DNA from: Salinigranum salinum
Lineage (GTDB): Archaea > Halobacteriota > Halobacteria > Halobacteriales > Haloferacaceae
Assembly (NCBI RefSeq): GCF_009176545.1
Contig: NZ_VTOJ01000002.1
Coordinates: 124,001-188,000, forward strand
Reading direction: 5' to 3'
DNA length: 64,000 bases
Under the pieces are notes generated by a model. The model was not told where the DNA came from. It saw only the letters and a list, made by a program, of their open reading frames with translations, and did not search any database. Every line of letters starts with the position of its first letter. Positions within the stretch are counted from its first letter, which is position 1. Position numbers and translations under genes: made by a program. Shown here piece after piece: positions 33,980-44,012 of the stretch.

Positions 33980-34871
33980 GCGGCCGGGGAAACTTCAGTC
34001 GTGCCGTCCCGCTACCGCAACGGGCGCGGGCACCAACGATGTTCGATACCGGCTATTACGAGATGGTCCGGGCGACCCGCCCAGACTGGGGACGGGACCG
34101 GGGAGCGAGTAGAACGACTCGTGTGAAAAATTCGATGCCATCGTTTCTGCCCGTCAACAATTCTGCTGAAAGACTGCTCTCTAATGATCAATCAGGTGAC
34201 TGGCTAACGACCCCACATTGACGCTCGCTGTGCTCGGGGGTGAGGGAAGGGACTCCACGCTACCGCATCAGTTGAAACCACTCGTCTGTGGTTGACGTCA
34301 CAACCCCCCCCAATTCGACGCGGAACAACGACGGCTGGATTACGATTGTGACTGTTGTGGCATCTGACGACGACACTGCGAGGATCACACAACGGGAGCA
34401 GGTGAACTGATGCCTGATAGAGATCCAAGCGAGGACCTCGTCCATGTGGGCTCTAGGGGCGCGCTGACCGACTGGACGATCGTGCAGTTCCCCGCCCCTG
34501 GGCGGCGGTGGACGGAGGGGATCGTCGCAGCTCTTTTTGTGACGTGCCGGAGCAGCCCAGGCCCCACCTTCTCATCCGCCGCTCCGTGCTCGCTTCGAAG
34601 GAAGCTGCGCGCGCTGCCACAACCTCGTTGGTTGGCTGGGGTTCGAATCGGTTCGACGAGAGTGGGAGCATTCCGGATCAGTTGTGTACTGGCCCGGTCG
34701 GTGCGGACGTCCTCGCGGCTGTGTCGGACGAGTAGTTCTTCGGTGTTGTTCCGCCCACTCTGCCGCGGGGTTGCTGTGACAGGACGCGCAGAACTGTTCT
34801 CATGCTAGTGAGCTGTGAAGTTTAACTGGTCGTGCTGCATCACAGGCTTGTACTACGTACATTGCTCTGAG
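33980..34871. other. gene-poor region with probable relics
   Basis: No intact gene. On the plus strand a short frame ending at 34410 (GWITIVTVVASDDDTARITQ) overlaps, by a TGATG junction, a second frame starting MPDRDPSEDLVHVGSRGAL at 34410. That frame degrades after about 45 codons. A shifted frame to 34735 (LLIRRSVLASKEAARAATTS) may continue it. A coupled stop/start followed by decay suggests remnants of a two-gene operon of unknown function. Confidence 0.3.
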
Positions 34872-36458
34872 TCAGAGGTCGAAATAGCGGACTATCCAGA
34901 GGGCGCCGCCACCGAGTATGCACACCACCGTCAGTACCCAGAGGAATATACGATACGACCCGAGGCTGGGCCAGACAACAGCACTGCTTGCAATCAATAC
35001 ACCCATCCCGAGTAGGTAGGTCGGGAACACCCAGTTCAGCCCGGCCTCGTTCTCGAATCGGTCGATATCGGGAATTATCGACACCGACACCACGAGAGCG
35101 ACGGCCATGACCGAAAGTGGACGAAAGACGATACCGAGTGGGTTCTCGAGAACGGAGCGTCCGTGAGTGATGACGTGTGAGGCAGTCAAAAGCGACAGGA
35201 GTTGCGAGAGAACCCCACCGACGATGACGAGTCGTTCACGCCCGACCGGACGGGGGTGACCACGGAGTGAAACGAAGACCGACAGACAGAGGGCCGTGAT
35301 CAAGAGCGGCCAAGCGATCGCGAAGCCGATCCGAACCCACAGGACGTTCCTCGCGGTTAGGAACCCGGCAACGAGCGGCATCTGTACCGAAGCGACGGCC
35401 ACGGCACCGATCATCCGATCGACCGGGGGTTTCGCTGGATCGTGAACTCCTTCCCACTCATCCAAGAAGGCGGGGAGCCGTCGGTACTGACGAACCCACG
35501 CCCAGAAACTCGACACGCCGGCGAGGAGCAGACTCGTTACGCTCCCGATCACTCCCCAGAGAAACGGGGAGAGCACCAGAGTCGCTGTCACGAGGTCGGC
35601 GATGCCGGACGAGGCGAGCAGCTGGAACCCGACCCAGAAGATCCCCGCCGCCCCGAGTGCACCAAGGGCGATAAAGACGGTCGCGAACAGTCCCATCAGA
35701 CTTCGAGTGGCGTTTCGGCTTGCTCCGAGCAGTCGTTCTTCGAGGTCGACACGCGTGTCAACTGCGGGGAATCGACGCCTGACGTGGGCCGGTGTCCGAC
35801 GCGAGACCGCGGTCCCGCCGACCCACAGGATCGCGAGCAGGTCCGGAAGGGGGTACGCACGCATCAGGAATCGTGCGGTCAGGCCTGTCAGGAAGGCCGG
35901 AAAGACGAGCACGATTCCAGTGGCCGCCACGAACAAGATCACACCGACGACTCGGAGTGCTCCCGTGCGGCTGAGGTCCGTTTTGATCTCTTCAGCGATG
36001 TCGTCATCGGATCGGGAGACGAACGCGAGCGGTTCGATCAGGACGTTTTCTGGGTCGAACAGGCTCTGACTGGAGACGAGGTGTGCGTAGCCGGTGAGGG
36101 CGACGATCGACAGACAGGTGGTGATGCCTACACGGGTGAGTAACGCGTTCGGGGTTTCCGCCTCGAGTGCGAGTCCGAACGCGAGGGCACAGCTTGCAAA
36201 CAGGATCGCGAGCCCCCGTCCACGCACGTCGTCCGGGACAATCCCCCGGTAGATGCGGTCGGCGACTATGTAGAACGCGATTACGAACACTCCCCAGCCG
36301 ACGAACGTCCCGAAGAAGGTGCTAGCGACGGTTCCGGCGACCAGCGAAACGAGAGGGAGCAGGAGCTCCTCCGAGAGGTCCACGAGCGCGAAGACCGCGA
36401 GCACTGTCCGCGAGTTCGGGCGAAGCGGCGGGCCGAAGCCGGGAACAGGTTGAGGCAC
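34872..36458 (-). CDS. large polytopic membrane protein
   Basis: 528 aa with about thirteen hydrophobic segments and a charged cytoplasmic stretch at about 240-270 (SRRTPAHVRRRFPAVDTRVDLEE is near there). No ABC, MFS or enzyme motif is visible and no family is recognised. It has no close partner: both flanks are long non-coding regions. A transport or envelope role is only a guess. Confidence 0.6.
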   Translation of the reverse strand: MPQPVPGFGPPLRPNSRTVLAVFALVDLSEELLLPLVSLVAGTVASTFFGTFVGWGVFVIAFYIVADRIYRGIVPDDVRGRGLAILFASCALAFGLALEAETPNALLTRVGITTCLSIVALTGYAHLVSSQSLFDPENVLIEPLAFVSRSDDDIAEEIKTDLSRTGALRVVGVILFVAATGIVLVFPAFLTGLTARFLMRAYPLPDLLAILWVGGTAVSRRTPAHVRRRFPAVDTRVDLEERLLGASRNATRSLMGLFATVFIALGALGAAGIFWVGFQLLASSGIADLVTATLVLSPFLWGVIGSVTSLLLAGVSSFWAWVRQYRRLPAFLDEWEGVHDPAKPPVDRMIGAVAVASVQMPLVAGFLTARNVLWVRIGFAIAWPLLITALCLSVFVSLRGHPRPVGRERLVIVGGVLSQLLSLLTASHVITHGRSVLENPLGIVFRPLSVMAVALVVSVSIIPDIDRFENEAGLNWVFPTYLLGMGVLIASSAVVWPSLGSYRIFLWVLTVVCILGGGALWIVRYFDL

Positions 36459-37342
36459 AATCGATCCTTCGAGAGGGGGTATTCACGGTCACCGGGGCAG
36501 TGCAGGTGCTTGCTCCCGAAGACGACGTACTGACTCGAATAGATTGTGACGTGTGGTATCCGAGGTGAATTTCATCCCACCCAGCCAGGTGGGAGCCGGG
36601 TCCCCTCGAACGTGTCCAGACCCACGCGGGCGTGGAAGTGCCACTCCGGACCCTCGTACTGCATGCGCGGTGGTGCGTCCTCGAGGCGTATCAGTGTCGG
36701 CCACCGTCGGTCGGTTAGTTGGCGTTTTCTGGACCTTGTGACGCTCGAATAGTTTCGCGTCTCCATCGTGGTCGTGTTGTTTCAACTCCGGTTCGGGTTT
36801 TCTGCCCCTCGTGACGCCGCAGAACATCGTGTGCAGAAATAAACGTTCATCTCTTCTCCTGATTTTTGATACTCTGTCTCGCTAGTTCCACAGTACGGGC
36901 AGATTGGTTCTGCAGAAGAACGTCTCACATCCTCACGCAAGCGTTGGGGTCTCAAGTGCGTTCGAAGCCCGAAGATGAGAGCGTCGCAATCATTATCGTG
37001 TATCGAACGCGCTCGGAGCGATAGCGTTCACCCTCCAAGTCCCACCGTGACACACGTCACCCCGCACGTCGGGTTGCTGGAGCAGGAACGGCCGTGAAGA
37101 GCGGCCGACCCCACCGCCGGAGCGACCGGACGTGCTCACCGCCTGGACCGTCGGGAGTCAGTGTCGGCGAGATCCCGAGCCAGCGGTTCGGTTGGACGGT
37201 CGTCACCGGGGCATCGATCGTCGCCGTCGGGCACGGGTTCGGCACGCACGAGGACGTGGTCGACGCGGCTTCGTGAGTCACGGATTACGAATGCGACGAA
37301 AACACGCGGCAGCGGCGGAGGAGACGGTCGTCGCCACAGTTG
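36459..37342. other. intergenic region between membrane protein and hydroxylase
   Basis: No supported gene in about 880 bp. A structured patch at 36575-36720 contains the hairpin TCCCACC-CAGCCA-GGTGGGA (36575-36594) and CCACGC-GG-GCGTGG just after. The minus strand of the same patch has a short open frame (containing MQYEGPEWHFHARVGLDTF) that could alternatively be a small protein. An A/T-rich stretch lies at 36830-36880. Confidence 0.35.
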
Positions 37343-39718
37343 TCAGTCCGCCGCGTCGATCGCCCGCCACACGCGTTCGGGCGTCAGCGGCATGTCGAGC
37401 GTCTCGACGCCGAACGGTGCCAGCGCGTCGACGACAGCGTTCACCACCGCGGGCGGGGCGGCGATCGCGCCCGCTTCGCCGACGCCCTTCACGCCGAGGG
37501 GGTTGTGTGGACACGGGGTGACCGTCGACTCCCACTCGATCTCCGGGACGTGGCCGGCCTTGGGCATCGCGTAGTCCTGAAGCGACCCCGTCAGGAGGTT
37601 GCCGTTGTCGTCGTAGACGGCCTCCTCCTGGAGGGCCTGCCCGATCCCCTGTGCGACGCCGCCGTGGATCTGGCCCTCGACGATCGAGGGGTTGATCTGG
37701 ACACCCACGTCGTCGACGGCGACGTACCGCTCGACGTCGACTTCGCCCGAGTCGGGGTCGACCTCGACGACGCAGACGTGCGTCCCGAACGGGAACGTGT
37801 AGTTTGGCGGGTCGAAGTAGGTGGTCGCGTCGAGGCCCGGTTCGGTTCCCTCAGGAAGGGCGTCGGCACCGTCGTACGCCACCGCAGCTACCTCCTGGAG
37901 GGTCATCGACCGGCTCGGGGCACCCCTGACGGCGAACGTTCCCTCGTCGAACTCGAGGTCTGCCACGGCGACTTCGAGCTGGTAGGCGGCGATCTCACGG
38001 GCCTTGTCGACCACCTTCTCCGCGCTCCGCTTGAGTGCGCCCCCACCGACGGCCATCGCCCGACTCCCGGCCGTCCCGTGTCCCTCGGCGACCTCGGCCG
38101 TGTCCCCCTCGCGGACCTCGACGTCGTCGAACGGGACGCCCAACGCGTTCGCGACGATCTGCGTGTAGCCGGTCCGGTGGCCGGTGCCGATCTCCGCCGT
38201 GCCGGTCTTGACGACCACCCGGCCGGAGGGTTTGACGCGGACGACGCCACTCTCGAACATCCCGGGCCCGGCACCGCAGGCCTCCACGTAACACGAGAGA
38301 CCGATCCCCAGGTGACGACCCTCCTCGCGGGCGGCCCGCTGTCGCTCGCGGAACGCCTCGTAGTCGATCAGGTCGAGCGCCCGGTCGAGCGTCTTCTCGT
38401 ACTCGCCCGAGTCGTAGGTGCGGCCCAGTCCGGTCTCGAAGGGGAACTGGTCGGGGGAGATGAAGTTTCGTCGACGGAGCTCGACCGGATCCACGTCGAG
38501 TTCCCGCGCGACGACGTCCACCAGTCGCTCGACGAAGTACGTCGCCTCCGGTCGCCCCGCGCCCCGGTACGCCGAGAGCGGGGCGGTGTTGGTGAACGCC
38601 CCCGTCGTGTGGACGTACGCATCCGACACCTCGTACTGGCCGTTGGCCATCACGCCGAGGTTGGTCGGCACGCCCGACCCGCCGGGGACGAGCAAGCCGC
38701 CGACCGGGACCGTGGTGTCGGCGCGGAACCCCCGGAGGATGCCGTCGTCGTCGACGCCCACGGTCGCGTGCACGAGGTGGTGTCGCGCGTGGATCATCGA
38801 CAGGAAGTCCTCGGTCCGCGGCGCGACCCACTTCACGGGCCGCCCGAGTTGCATCGCACACCAGCCCGCCAGCAGGTGGCCCGTATACGGGAAGAGCTTG
38901 GCCCCGAACCCACCACCGACGTCCGGGGGTCGAACCCGGATCCGGTGATCGGGCAGCCCGAGCGTCTCCGACAGATCGGCCTGGACCTGGTGGGGGTTCT
39001 GCGTGGACATCTCGACGAACAGTTCGCCGTCCGACGGACGGTACTGCGCGACCGCGGCGCGCGGCTCCATCGCCGTCGGACTCACTCTGTTGATCTCCAG
39101 GTCGAACTCGACGACGGTGTCCGCCGCGTCGAGCGCCGCCGCGGCCGCATCCTCGTCTCCGGTGTCCCAGGTGAACGCGACGTTCCCCGGCGCGTCGTCG
39201 TGGATCGTGGGTGCCCCGTCGGCCAGCGCCGCCGTCGGATCGACCACGGCCTCTCGGGGGTCGTAGTCGACGTCGATGGCGTCGAGCGCGTCGCGAGCCG
39301 TGTAGCGGTCCTCGGCGACCACGGCCGCGACGGGCTGGCCCTGGTACGTGACGAGGTCGTCGGCCAGCATCGGATGGTCGGGCGCGACGCCGTCGGTCTC
39401 GGTGTCGGACTCGGCCGACCCACCCGCCGGATCGTCCACCCGGATGTAGCCAGGTGCGTCCGACGCCGCGACGTCGTCCCAGGTGACGGTGGCGACCACG
39501 CCGTCCATCGCCGCCGCGTCGCTCACGTCGATCGACTCGATCCGTGCGTGGCCGTACCGACTCCCGAGCAGTGCGAGGTGGACCTCGCCCGCGTACGAGA
39601 TGTCGTCGGTGTACTCGGCGTCGCCAGTGATGAGGTGAGGGTCCTCGCGACGCTGGATCGCCGACCCGATCAGGTCGCTCGGCGTGGCGTCGCCGCCCGC
39701 GATGGTCTCGAACGGCAT
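37343..39718 (-). CDS. molybdopterin-binding hydroxylase large subunit (xanthine dehydrogenase/CoxL family)
   Basis: 791 aa, full length for the large subunit. N-terminal a/b hammerhead domain (about 15-165) is followed by the molybdopterin-cofactor domains. Visible motifs are GGGFGAK (268-274), AYRGAGR (383-389) and the catalytic Glu in GVKGVGEAG (E748). AYRGAGR instead of AYxCSFR marks a 'form II' CoxL-like enzyme, so it is not a bona fide CO dehydrogenase. The substrate would be an aldehyde, purine or other heterocycle. Such enzymes normally need an FAD subunit and a 2Fe-2S subunit. Neither is encoded next to it here, so partners must be elsewhere or it is orphaned. Confidence 0.9.
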   Translation of the reverse strand: MPFETIAGGDATPSDLIGSAIQRREDPHLITGDAEYTDDISYAGEVHLALLGSRYGHARIESIDVSDAAAMDGVVATVTWDDVAASDAPGYIRVDDPAGGSAESDTETDGVAPDHPMLADDLVTYQGQPVAAVVAEDRYTARDALDAIDVDYDPREAVVDPTAALADGAPTIHDDAPGNVAFTWDTGDEDAAAAALDAADTVVEFDLEINRVSPTAMEPRAAVAQYRPSDGELFVEMSTQNPHQVQADLSETLGLPDHRIRVRPPDVGGGFGAKLFPYTGHLLAGWCAMQLGRPVKWVAPRTEDFLSMIHARHHLVHATVGVDDDGILRGFRADTTVPVGGLLVPGGSGVPTNLGVMANGQYEVSDAYVHTTGAFTNTAPLSAYRGAGRPEATYFVERLVDVVARELDVDPVELRRRNFISPDQFPFETGLGRTYDSGEYEKTLDRALDLIDYEAFRERQRAAREEGRHLGIGLSCYVEACGAGPGMFESGVVRVKPSGRVVVKTGTAEIGTGHRTGYTQIVANALGVPFDDVEVREGDTAEVAEGHGTAGSRAMAVGGGALKRSAEKVVDKAREIAAYQLEVAVADLEFDEGTFAVRGAPSRSMTLQEVAAVAYDGADALPEGTEPGLDATTYFDPPNYTFPFGTHVCVVEVDPDSGEVDVERYVAVDDVGVQINPSIVEGQIHGGVAQGIGQALQEEAVYDDNGNLLTGSLQDYAMPKAGHVPEIEWESTVTPCPHNPLGVKGVGEAGAIAAPPAVVNAVVDALAPFGVETLDMPLTPERVWRAIDAAD

Positions 39719-40113
39719 CTAGTCACGCCCTGCCCGGACCGTGGAGCGTGCCAGCGAGTGGTGTCGACGACTCGTGCGTTACCTCACAGGGTGTGTCAGG
39801 ACGACTCATGGGCTACCTCACTGTCCCTCCGCGCGTACAAAAACGAGTCGTCTCTCGGCACTCTCGGGGGCTCCGTCCGGAGCCCGAGCCGTTCCCGTGG
39901 AACCACACCGCGAGGAAGCCGAAGTCTTCGACCGGAGGAGAGTCCGACACACGTGGGGACACCGGTCCTCGGACGCGAGTACGGATACTGGCCCTCGTGA
40001 ACGGTACGCATCACTCGGGAACGCTCCGGAGTGGGCCGTTACCTCCGGTGTTTCACCCGGATTCGGTCAGTTCGCCGGAACGTATTTGCGTCAGACGCAC
40101 GTACGACGAAACG
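39719..40113. other. divergent intergenic region
   Basis: About 395 bp between the hydroxylase start and the zinc-ribbon gene, which diverge. Promoters for both should lie here. No clear repeat or further gene is seen. Confidence 0.4.
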
Positions 40114-40227
40114 ATGGTCGCACCCACGACCGTACAGATCTGCCTCGACTGTGGCCGGGACGACCTCGCGAGTCGAAGCGAGGACATCGAACGCTGTCCC
40201 GACTGCGATTCCCTGGCAGTCTGCTAA
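40114..40227 (+). CDS. 37-residue zinc-ribbon protein
   Basis: Tiny protein MVAPTTVQICLDCGRDDL... with two CxxC knuckles (C10-x2-C13 and C28-x2-C31, plus a terminal Cys), enough to hold one zinc ion. Small zinc-ribbon proteins are common in haloarchaea and several affect growth or regulation. No specific role can be assigned. The ATG at 40114 is the only start that gives the complete ribbon without an Arg-rich extension. Confidence 0.65.
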   Translation: MVAPTTVQICLDCGRDDLASRSEDIERCPDCDSLAVC

Positions 40228-40346
40228 CGGACCATACACGAGACGGTCACCCCATCGGTTCCGGGGGGAGCCTGCGCGTTGCCGTCCGGCGAGTTCTCCC
40301 GTGAGATCACCGCGTCTACCGTATCGATTCCACGCCGCTCTGCCGC

Positions 40347-41039
40347 TCACTCGACCGCTTCGACGAGTTCCGGACCGTCGTTCGCGGGGCTGTTCACCCG
40401 CGTCGAGACGGGGTAGGCGGTCCACTCGTCGGCGGGGGCGGGATCGAGCAGGTCGAACGCCTCCTCGGGCGTGCCGTGGAGCCACTGATCCTCCTCGTCG
40501 GGGGCGAGCACCACCGCCATCCGGTGGTGCAGTTCCGAGACGACCGCGTTCGGCTCGGTCGTGATCACGGTGAACGTCTCGACCGGATCGGGGTCGCCCG
40601 TCGCCCCGCCACCGAACTCGCCGAGGCCCGTCTGTCGCGTCGGCGGCGTCCAGCGCTCCCACAGCCCCGCCATCGCGAACGGCCTGTCGTCCTCGTAGGC
40701 GACGCGGTAGGGCTGTTTCCCCCCATCGCGCTCGGCCCACTCGTAGAACCCGTCCGCCGGCACCAGACAGCGGCGGGACTCGAACGGTTCGGCGAAGCTC
40801 CGTTTCTCCCGGACGGTCTCGGCGCGGGCGTTGATGAACGTCGTCGAGTCGTCGTCCGCCCATCGGGGGACGAGCCCCCACGTCTTGAACGCGAACTGGT
40901 CGGGGGTGTCGGCCGTCACCACGGGGAGCTGCTGGCCGGGGGCGCAGTTGTACCGTCGCTCCACGGGTCGGGGGAAGGAGGCGTCGAACCGTTCTTCGAG
41001 TCGCTCCTGGGGAGTGAAGAGGGAGTATCGGCCGCACAT
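40347..41039 (-). CDS. SOS-response-associated peptidase (SRAP; HMCES/YedK family)
   Basis: 230 aa from the ATG at 41039, chosen because the family needs Cys at position 2 (MCGRYSLF) as the residue that crosslinks to abasic sites. Other family residues are present: Asn and Glu in INARAET, Glu in GFYEWAE, and the His in ELHHRMAVVL. It protects abasic sites in single-stranded DNA by forming a DNA-protein crosslink. An upstream in-frame start would bury the active Cys and is rejected. Confidence 0.93.
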   Translation of the reverse strand: MCGRYSLFTPQERLEERFDASFPRPVERRYNCAPGQQLPVVTADTPDQFAFKTWGLVPRWADDDSTTFINARAETVREKRSFAEPFESRRCLVPADGFYEWAERDGGKQPYRVAYEDDRPFAMAGLWERWTPPTRQTGLGEFGGGATGDPDPVETFTVITTEPNAVVSELHHRMAVVLAPDEEDQWLHGTPEEAFDLLDPAPADEWTAYPVSTRVNSPANDGPELVEAVE

Positions 41040-41238
41040 GAGTCGAGAGAGGTGTCGGCGGGACATAACCCTCGGGGTTCAGCCGACGGGCCGGCACCGG
41101 TGACGGAGAGGAGACGACCCACCGGACGAGGAGTGATGTACCGTCACTCGCGATACGGACCGTCTGGCCTGGCGTTGCGTCCCGCCCCGTGTCCCGCGAG
41201 CGAGGGGTTTACCACTCCCGGCCGACCTCTGATCGTGC

Positions 41239-42003
41239 ATGCGCGTGGAGAACTCCTTCATCCCGGTGCGCGGCGTGGGCGAGAAGACCGAACGGCGTCT
41301 GTGGCGGCAGGGCGTCGTGGAGTGGGACGACTTCCACCGGGCGGTCGACGGGGTGGGACCGACCACCGCCGAGCGCATCGAGTCGTTCATCGAGGAGGCC
41401 CGCCCGCGCCTCCACGACCGGGACTCGGCGTACTTCGCCCGGACCTTCCCCGACAGCGAACAGTGGCGGCTGTACGAGACCTTTCGGGACGACGCCTGCT
41501 TCTTCGACATCGAGACGACCGGCCTCGACCACCGTCGCGACGCGGTGACGACCGTCTCCCTCTACCGCGACGGCGACACCACCACGCTCGTCCGTGGCGA
41601 CGACCTGACGGCCGACGCGCTCGCGTCGGCATTCGACGATGCCGGCCTGCTCGTGACGTTCAACGGCGCACGGTTCGACGTCCCCTTCCTCGAGACCTCG
41701 TTCGGGATCGACCTCGACTACCCGCATCTGGACCTCATGTACGCCTGTCGATCCGTGGGGCTCACGGGCGGGCTCAAAACCGTCGAGCGGGAGGTCGGGA
41801 TCGACCGCGACCGACCGGACCTCTCGGGACGCGACGCCGTCAGACTCTGGCGACAGTACGAACGCGGGGACGACGCGGCGCTCGACACGCTCGTGTCGTA
41901 CAACCGTGAGGACACGGTGAACCTCGCGACGCTCGCCGACCACGTCACGGCGCGGCTCGACGAGCGGACGTTCGGAGCGCACGAGGGACCGTCCACGGAG
42001 TGA
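41239..42003 (+). CDS. RNase H-like exonuclease domain protein (YprB-like)
   Basis: 254 aa. An N-terminal helix-hairpin-helix-like segment (GVGEKTERRLWRQGV; GVGPTTAERIESFI) is followed by a DEDD-type 3'-5' exonuclease domain. That domain shows DIETTGLD (about 90), a second acidic site in TFNGARFDVPFLE, and YNREDTVNLATL near the end. Probably acts on nucleic acid ends. The HhH part may bind DNA. The small acidic protein gene follows on the same strand after 67 bp. Confidence 0.85.
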   Translation: MRVENSFIPVRGVGEKTERRLWRQGVVEWDDFHRAVDGVGPTTAERIESFIEEARPRLHDRDSAYFARTFPDSEQWRLYETFRDDACFFDIETTGLDHRRDAVTTVSLYRDGDTTTLVRGDDLTADALASAFDDAGLLVTFNGARFDVPFLETSFGIDLDYPHLDLMYACRSVGLTGGLKTVEREVGIDRDRPDLSGRDAVRLWRQYERGDDAALDTLVSYNREDTVNLATLADHVTARLDERTFGAHEGPSTE

Positions 42004-42070
42004 CCGCCCGGCGAGCAGCTGTCGGTCCAGTGCCGGGTGATTTTTGATGCGTCCGTCGGTGGATGCCGGT

Positions 42071-42403
42071 ATGACTCGTGACCCCACGCGCACGCCCGAC
42101 GACCCGGACTCGACGACCGAGTCGGAGGCGTCGGTCGACGTGGACGAGGACGACGAGGCGAACCGACCCGGCAGTCTGGAGAACACGAACCCACCGCCGC
42201 GCGAGTCGGACGGCGACGACCACGACGGCGACGAGACGGTTCCGGCGGTCGAACTGGACCTCTACGACCTCTCGGTCCGGGTGAGCGGCCAGTCGACCGA
42301 CGACCTCGACGCGGTCGAGGGGGCCGCCCGGGAGCTCATGGACTTCCTCGTCGACCGGGCGCGGACGCTCGAAGACCGGCCCGACGACCGCGGGCTGAGC
42401 TGA
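42071..42403 (+). CDS. small highly acidic protein
   Basis: 110 aa. The first 55 residues are an Asp/Glu/Thr-rich disordered region. The second half is ordered-looking (VELDLYDLSVRVSGQSTDDLDAV, then a helix EGAARELMDFLVDRARTLE). No family name is recalled with certainty. It is downstream of the exonuclease gene and may be cotranscribed. Confidence 0.65.
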   Translation: MTRDPTRTPDDPDSTTESEASVDVDEDDEANRPGSLENTNPPPRESDGDDHDGDETVPAVELDLYDLSVRVSGQSTDDLDAVEGAARELMDFLVDRARTLEDRPDDRGLS

Positions 42404-42819
42404 AGGGCGTCGTCGCGGTCGCGGTCCGCTCGACCGCCTCCTGCCGGCTCTCTCAGGGACGGTCAGCGCCACTGGTCCGTCGTCGGTCCCCGACGGAAGT
42501 GAACGAACCGCACGACTCACTCGTCTCGGACGGACGACACGTGGTGCAGTAAATCACTCGTTTACAATACAGTCCATATTGGACATCTGATTACTCGTGC
42601 ACGAGAGGGCAGCTAAACGGCTCTAATTTGCCCATATCGATATTGACTCTCGTAAGACCGTTCCATCTCGACTTACTCGTGTCTTCTCAGTACATCTCTC
42701 CACCGAGAGTTTCTCGGTCCGAGCGGGGTGAGCAGCACCGGGAGCACGACCCGCGACGGTTCCTCCCCGTTTTTGGCGAACCTAAACCTTCAAATCACTC
42801 GACTCGTAACCCCAAGTCG
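42404..42819. other. intergenic region
   Basis: About 415 bp, A/T-rich at 42540-42680, unlike the surrounding genes. No gene is seen. Just before the glycosyltransferase ATG, CCTAAACCTT (about 42781-42790) is a possible TATA about 30 bp upstream. Confidence 0.4.
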
Positions 42820-43545
42820 ATGACCACGTACACGTTCGACGACGTCGCCGTCGTGATGGGCACGTACAACGAAGAGGCCGCCATCGAGCACGTCCTCACC
42901 GACATCGACCGGGTGACCGACGGTCGGGCCGAGGTGGTCTGCGTCGACGGCTCCTCCGACCGGACGCCCGAAGTCGCCCGCGACCACGGCGCGCGCGTCA
43001 TCGAACAGGAGCCGCAGGGGTACGGCGTCGCCGTCCGCGAAGCCGTGCTCGCACCCGATCGGCCCGTCGTCGTCACCACCGACTGCGACGACACGTATCC
43101 GATGGAGCGACTCCCGGACTTCCTCGACGCGATCAACGAGGGGTACGACGTCGTCTCCGGCGACCGACTCTCCCGCGGTGCGGAGACGATGCCGCGGGTC
43201 AACCGGCTGGGGAATCAGGCGTTCGCGCTCTGTGCGTCGGCGCTCGTGGGCCGCCGCCTCCACGACACGACGACGGGGATGCGCGCGTACCGACGCGACG
43301 TGATCGAGGACGTGACGTGGACGGAGAACACGGGCCTGTCGGCGGAACTGCTCCTGCGACCGGTGATGCGCGGCTACCGCGTCCGGGAAGTCGAGATCGA
43401 CTACGACGAACGACGAGGGGAGACCACGCTCGATCCGCTCTCCGGCGGGCTCGAGATCGCCGGCTCGATCGTCCGCGTCGCGGGTGAGGAGTGGATGCGG
43501 CGGCTCACGGCCGACGACAGTCGCGCGATCACTCGGTCGACGTAG
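42820..43545 (+). CDS. family 2 glycosyltransferase (dolichol-phosphate mannosyltransferase-like)
   Basis: 241 aa from the ATG at 42820. GT-A fold signatures are VVMGTYNEEAAIEHVL near the N-terminus, the nucleotide-binding VCVDGSSDRTPEVA, the metal-binding acidic patch TTDCDDTYP, and GDRLSRGAETMPRVNRLGNQ. No membrane span is visible, so it is a soluble or peripheral enzyme transferring a sugar from a nucleotide donor, probably to a polyprenol phosphate. Confidence 0.88.
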   Translation: MTTYTFDDVAVVMGTYNEEAAIEHVLTDIDRVTDGRAEVVCVDGSSDRTPEVARDHGARVIEQEPQGYGVAVREAVLAPDRPVVVTTDCDDTYPMERLPDFLDAINEGYDVVSGDRLSRGAETMPRVNRLGNQAFALCASALVGRRLHDTTTGMRAYRRDVIEDVTWTENTGLSAELLLRPVMRGYRVREVEIDYDERRGETTLDPLSGGLEIAGSIVRVAGEEWMRRLTADDSRAITRST

Positions 43546-43636
43546 CCACCAGTCGACAGCGCCAGTTCCGCTCGCCGTGGCGGTCGTCTCTCGGGACTGG
43601 ACGCTGGCGACGCCGGACCCGATGACTCGGTCGCGA

Positions 43637-43837
43637 CTACCGCCGGAGGATGTCCTGGATCCGGCGCGGTTCGCCAGAGAGGGCAGGGTTCTTCTCGACG
43701 ATCTTCATCACCTCGTGGTCGGTCACGTTCGGGTAGGATTTGCCGATCGCCTCCTCGATGAGGTCCCGTTCGAGCCGGAAATCGGTTCCCTGGTAGACGA
43801 CGTCGACACCGTGCTCGTCGAACGACAGGGCGGTCAT
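43637..43837 (-). CDS. DUF5800-type small protein
   Basis: 66 aa from the ATG at 43837 (MTALSFDEHGVDVVYQGT; helix RLERDLIEEAIGKSYPNVTDHEVMKI; end SGEPRRIQDIL). It matches my memory of DUF5800, a small conserved haloarchaeal family of unknown function. Monocistronic. Confidence 0.65.
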   Translation of the reverse strand: MTALSFDEHGVDVVYQGTDFRLERDLIEEAIGKSYPNVTDHEVMKIVEKNPALSGEPRRIQDILRR

Positions 43838-44012
43838 GGAGGGTCGTACCGCTCGGGAGGATATAAACGCACGGCAACGGGTGCGGTGGAACACGTCCGC
43901 TCCGCCCCCCGTCGTCGCCCCGTCCCGAGCGTCGGTCCGCGTCCCGTGTCGTCCGGAATTCGTCGACCGGGGACACGAACCGTTAACTCCGCGATCCGCC
44001 CACACCACGGAC

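Noticed and set aside
34620..34670. tRNA-like GGTTCGAATC T-arm sequence
   Set aside because: No matching acceptor stem, anticodon arm or D-arm could be paired around it.
36489..36827. Minus-strand 112-codon frame
   Set aside because: Only the first part looks mildly protein-like, no family or start signal; kept as part of the intergenic note rather than as a gene.
37340..40000. 886-codon plus-strand open frame
   Set aside because: Antisense to the molybdopterin hydroxylase with all its motifs on the minus strand. Composition (Arg/Val/Asp/His) is typical of a shadow frame.
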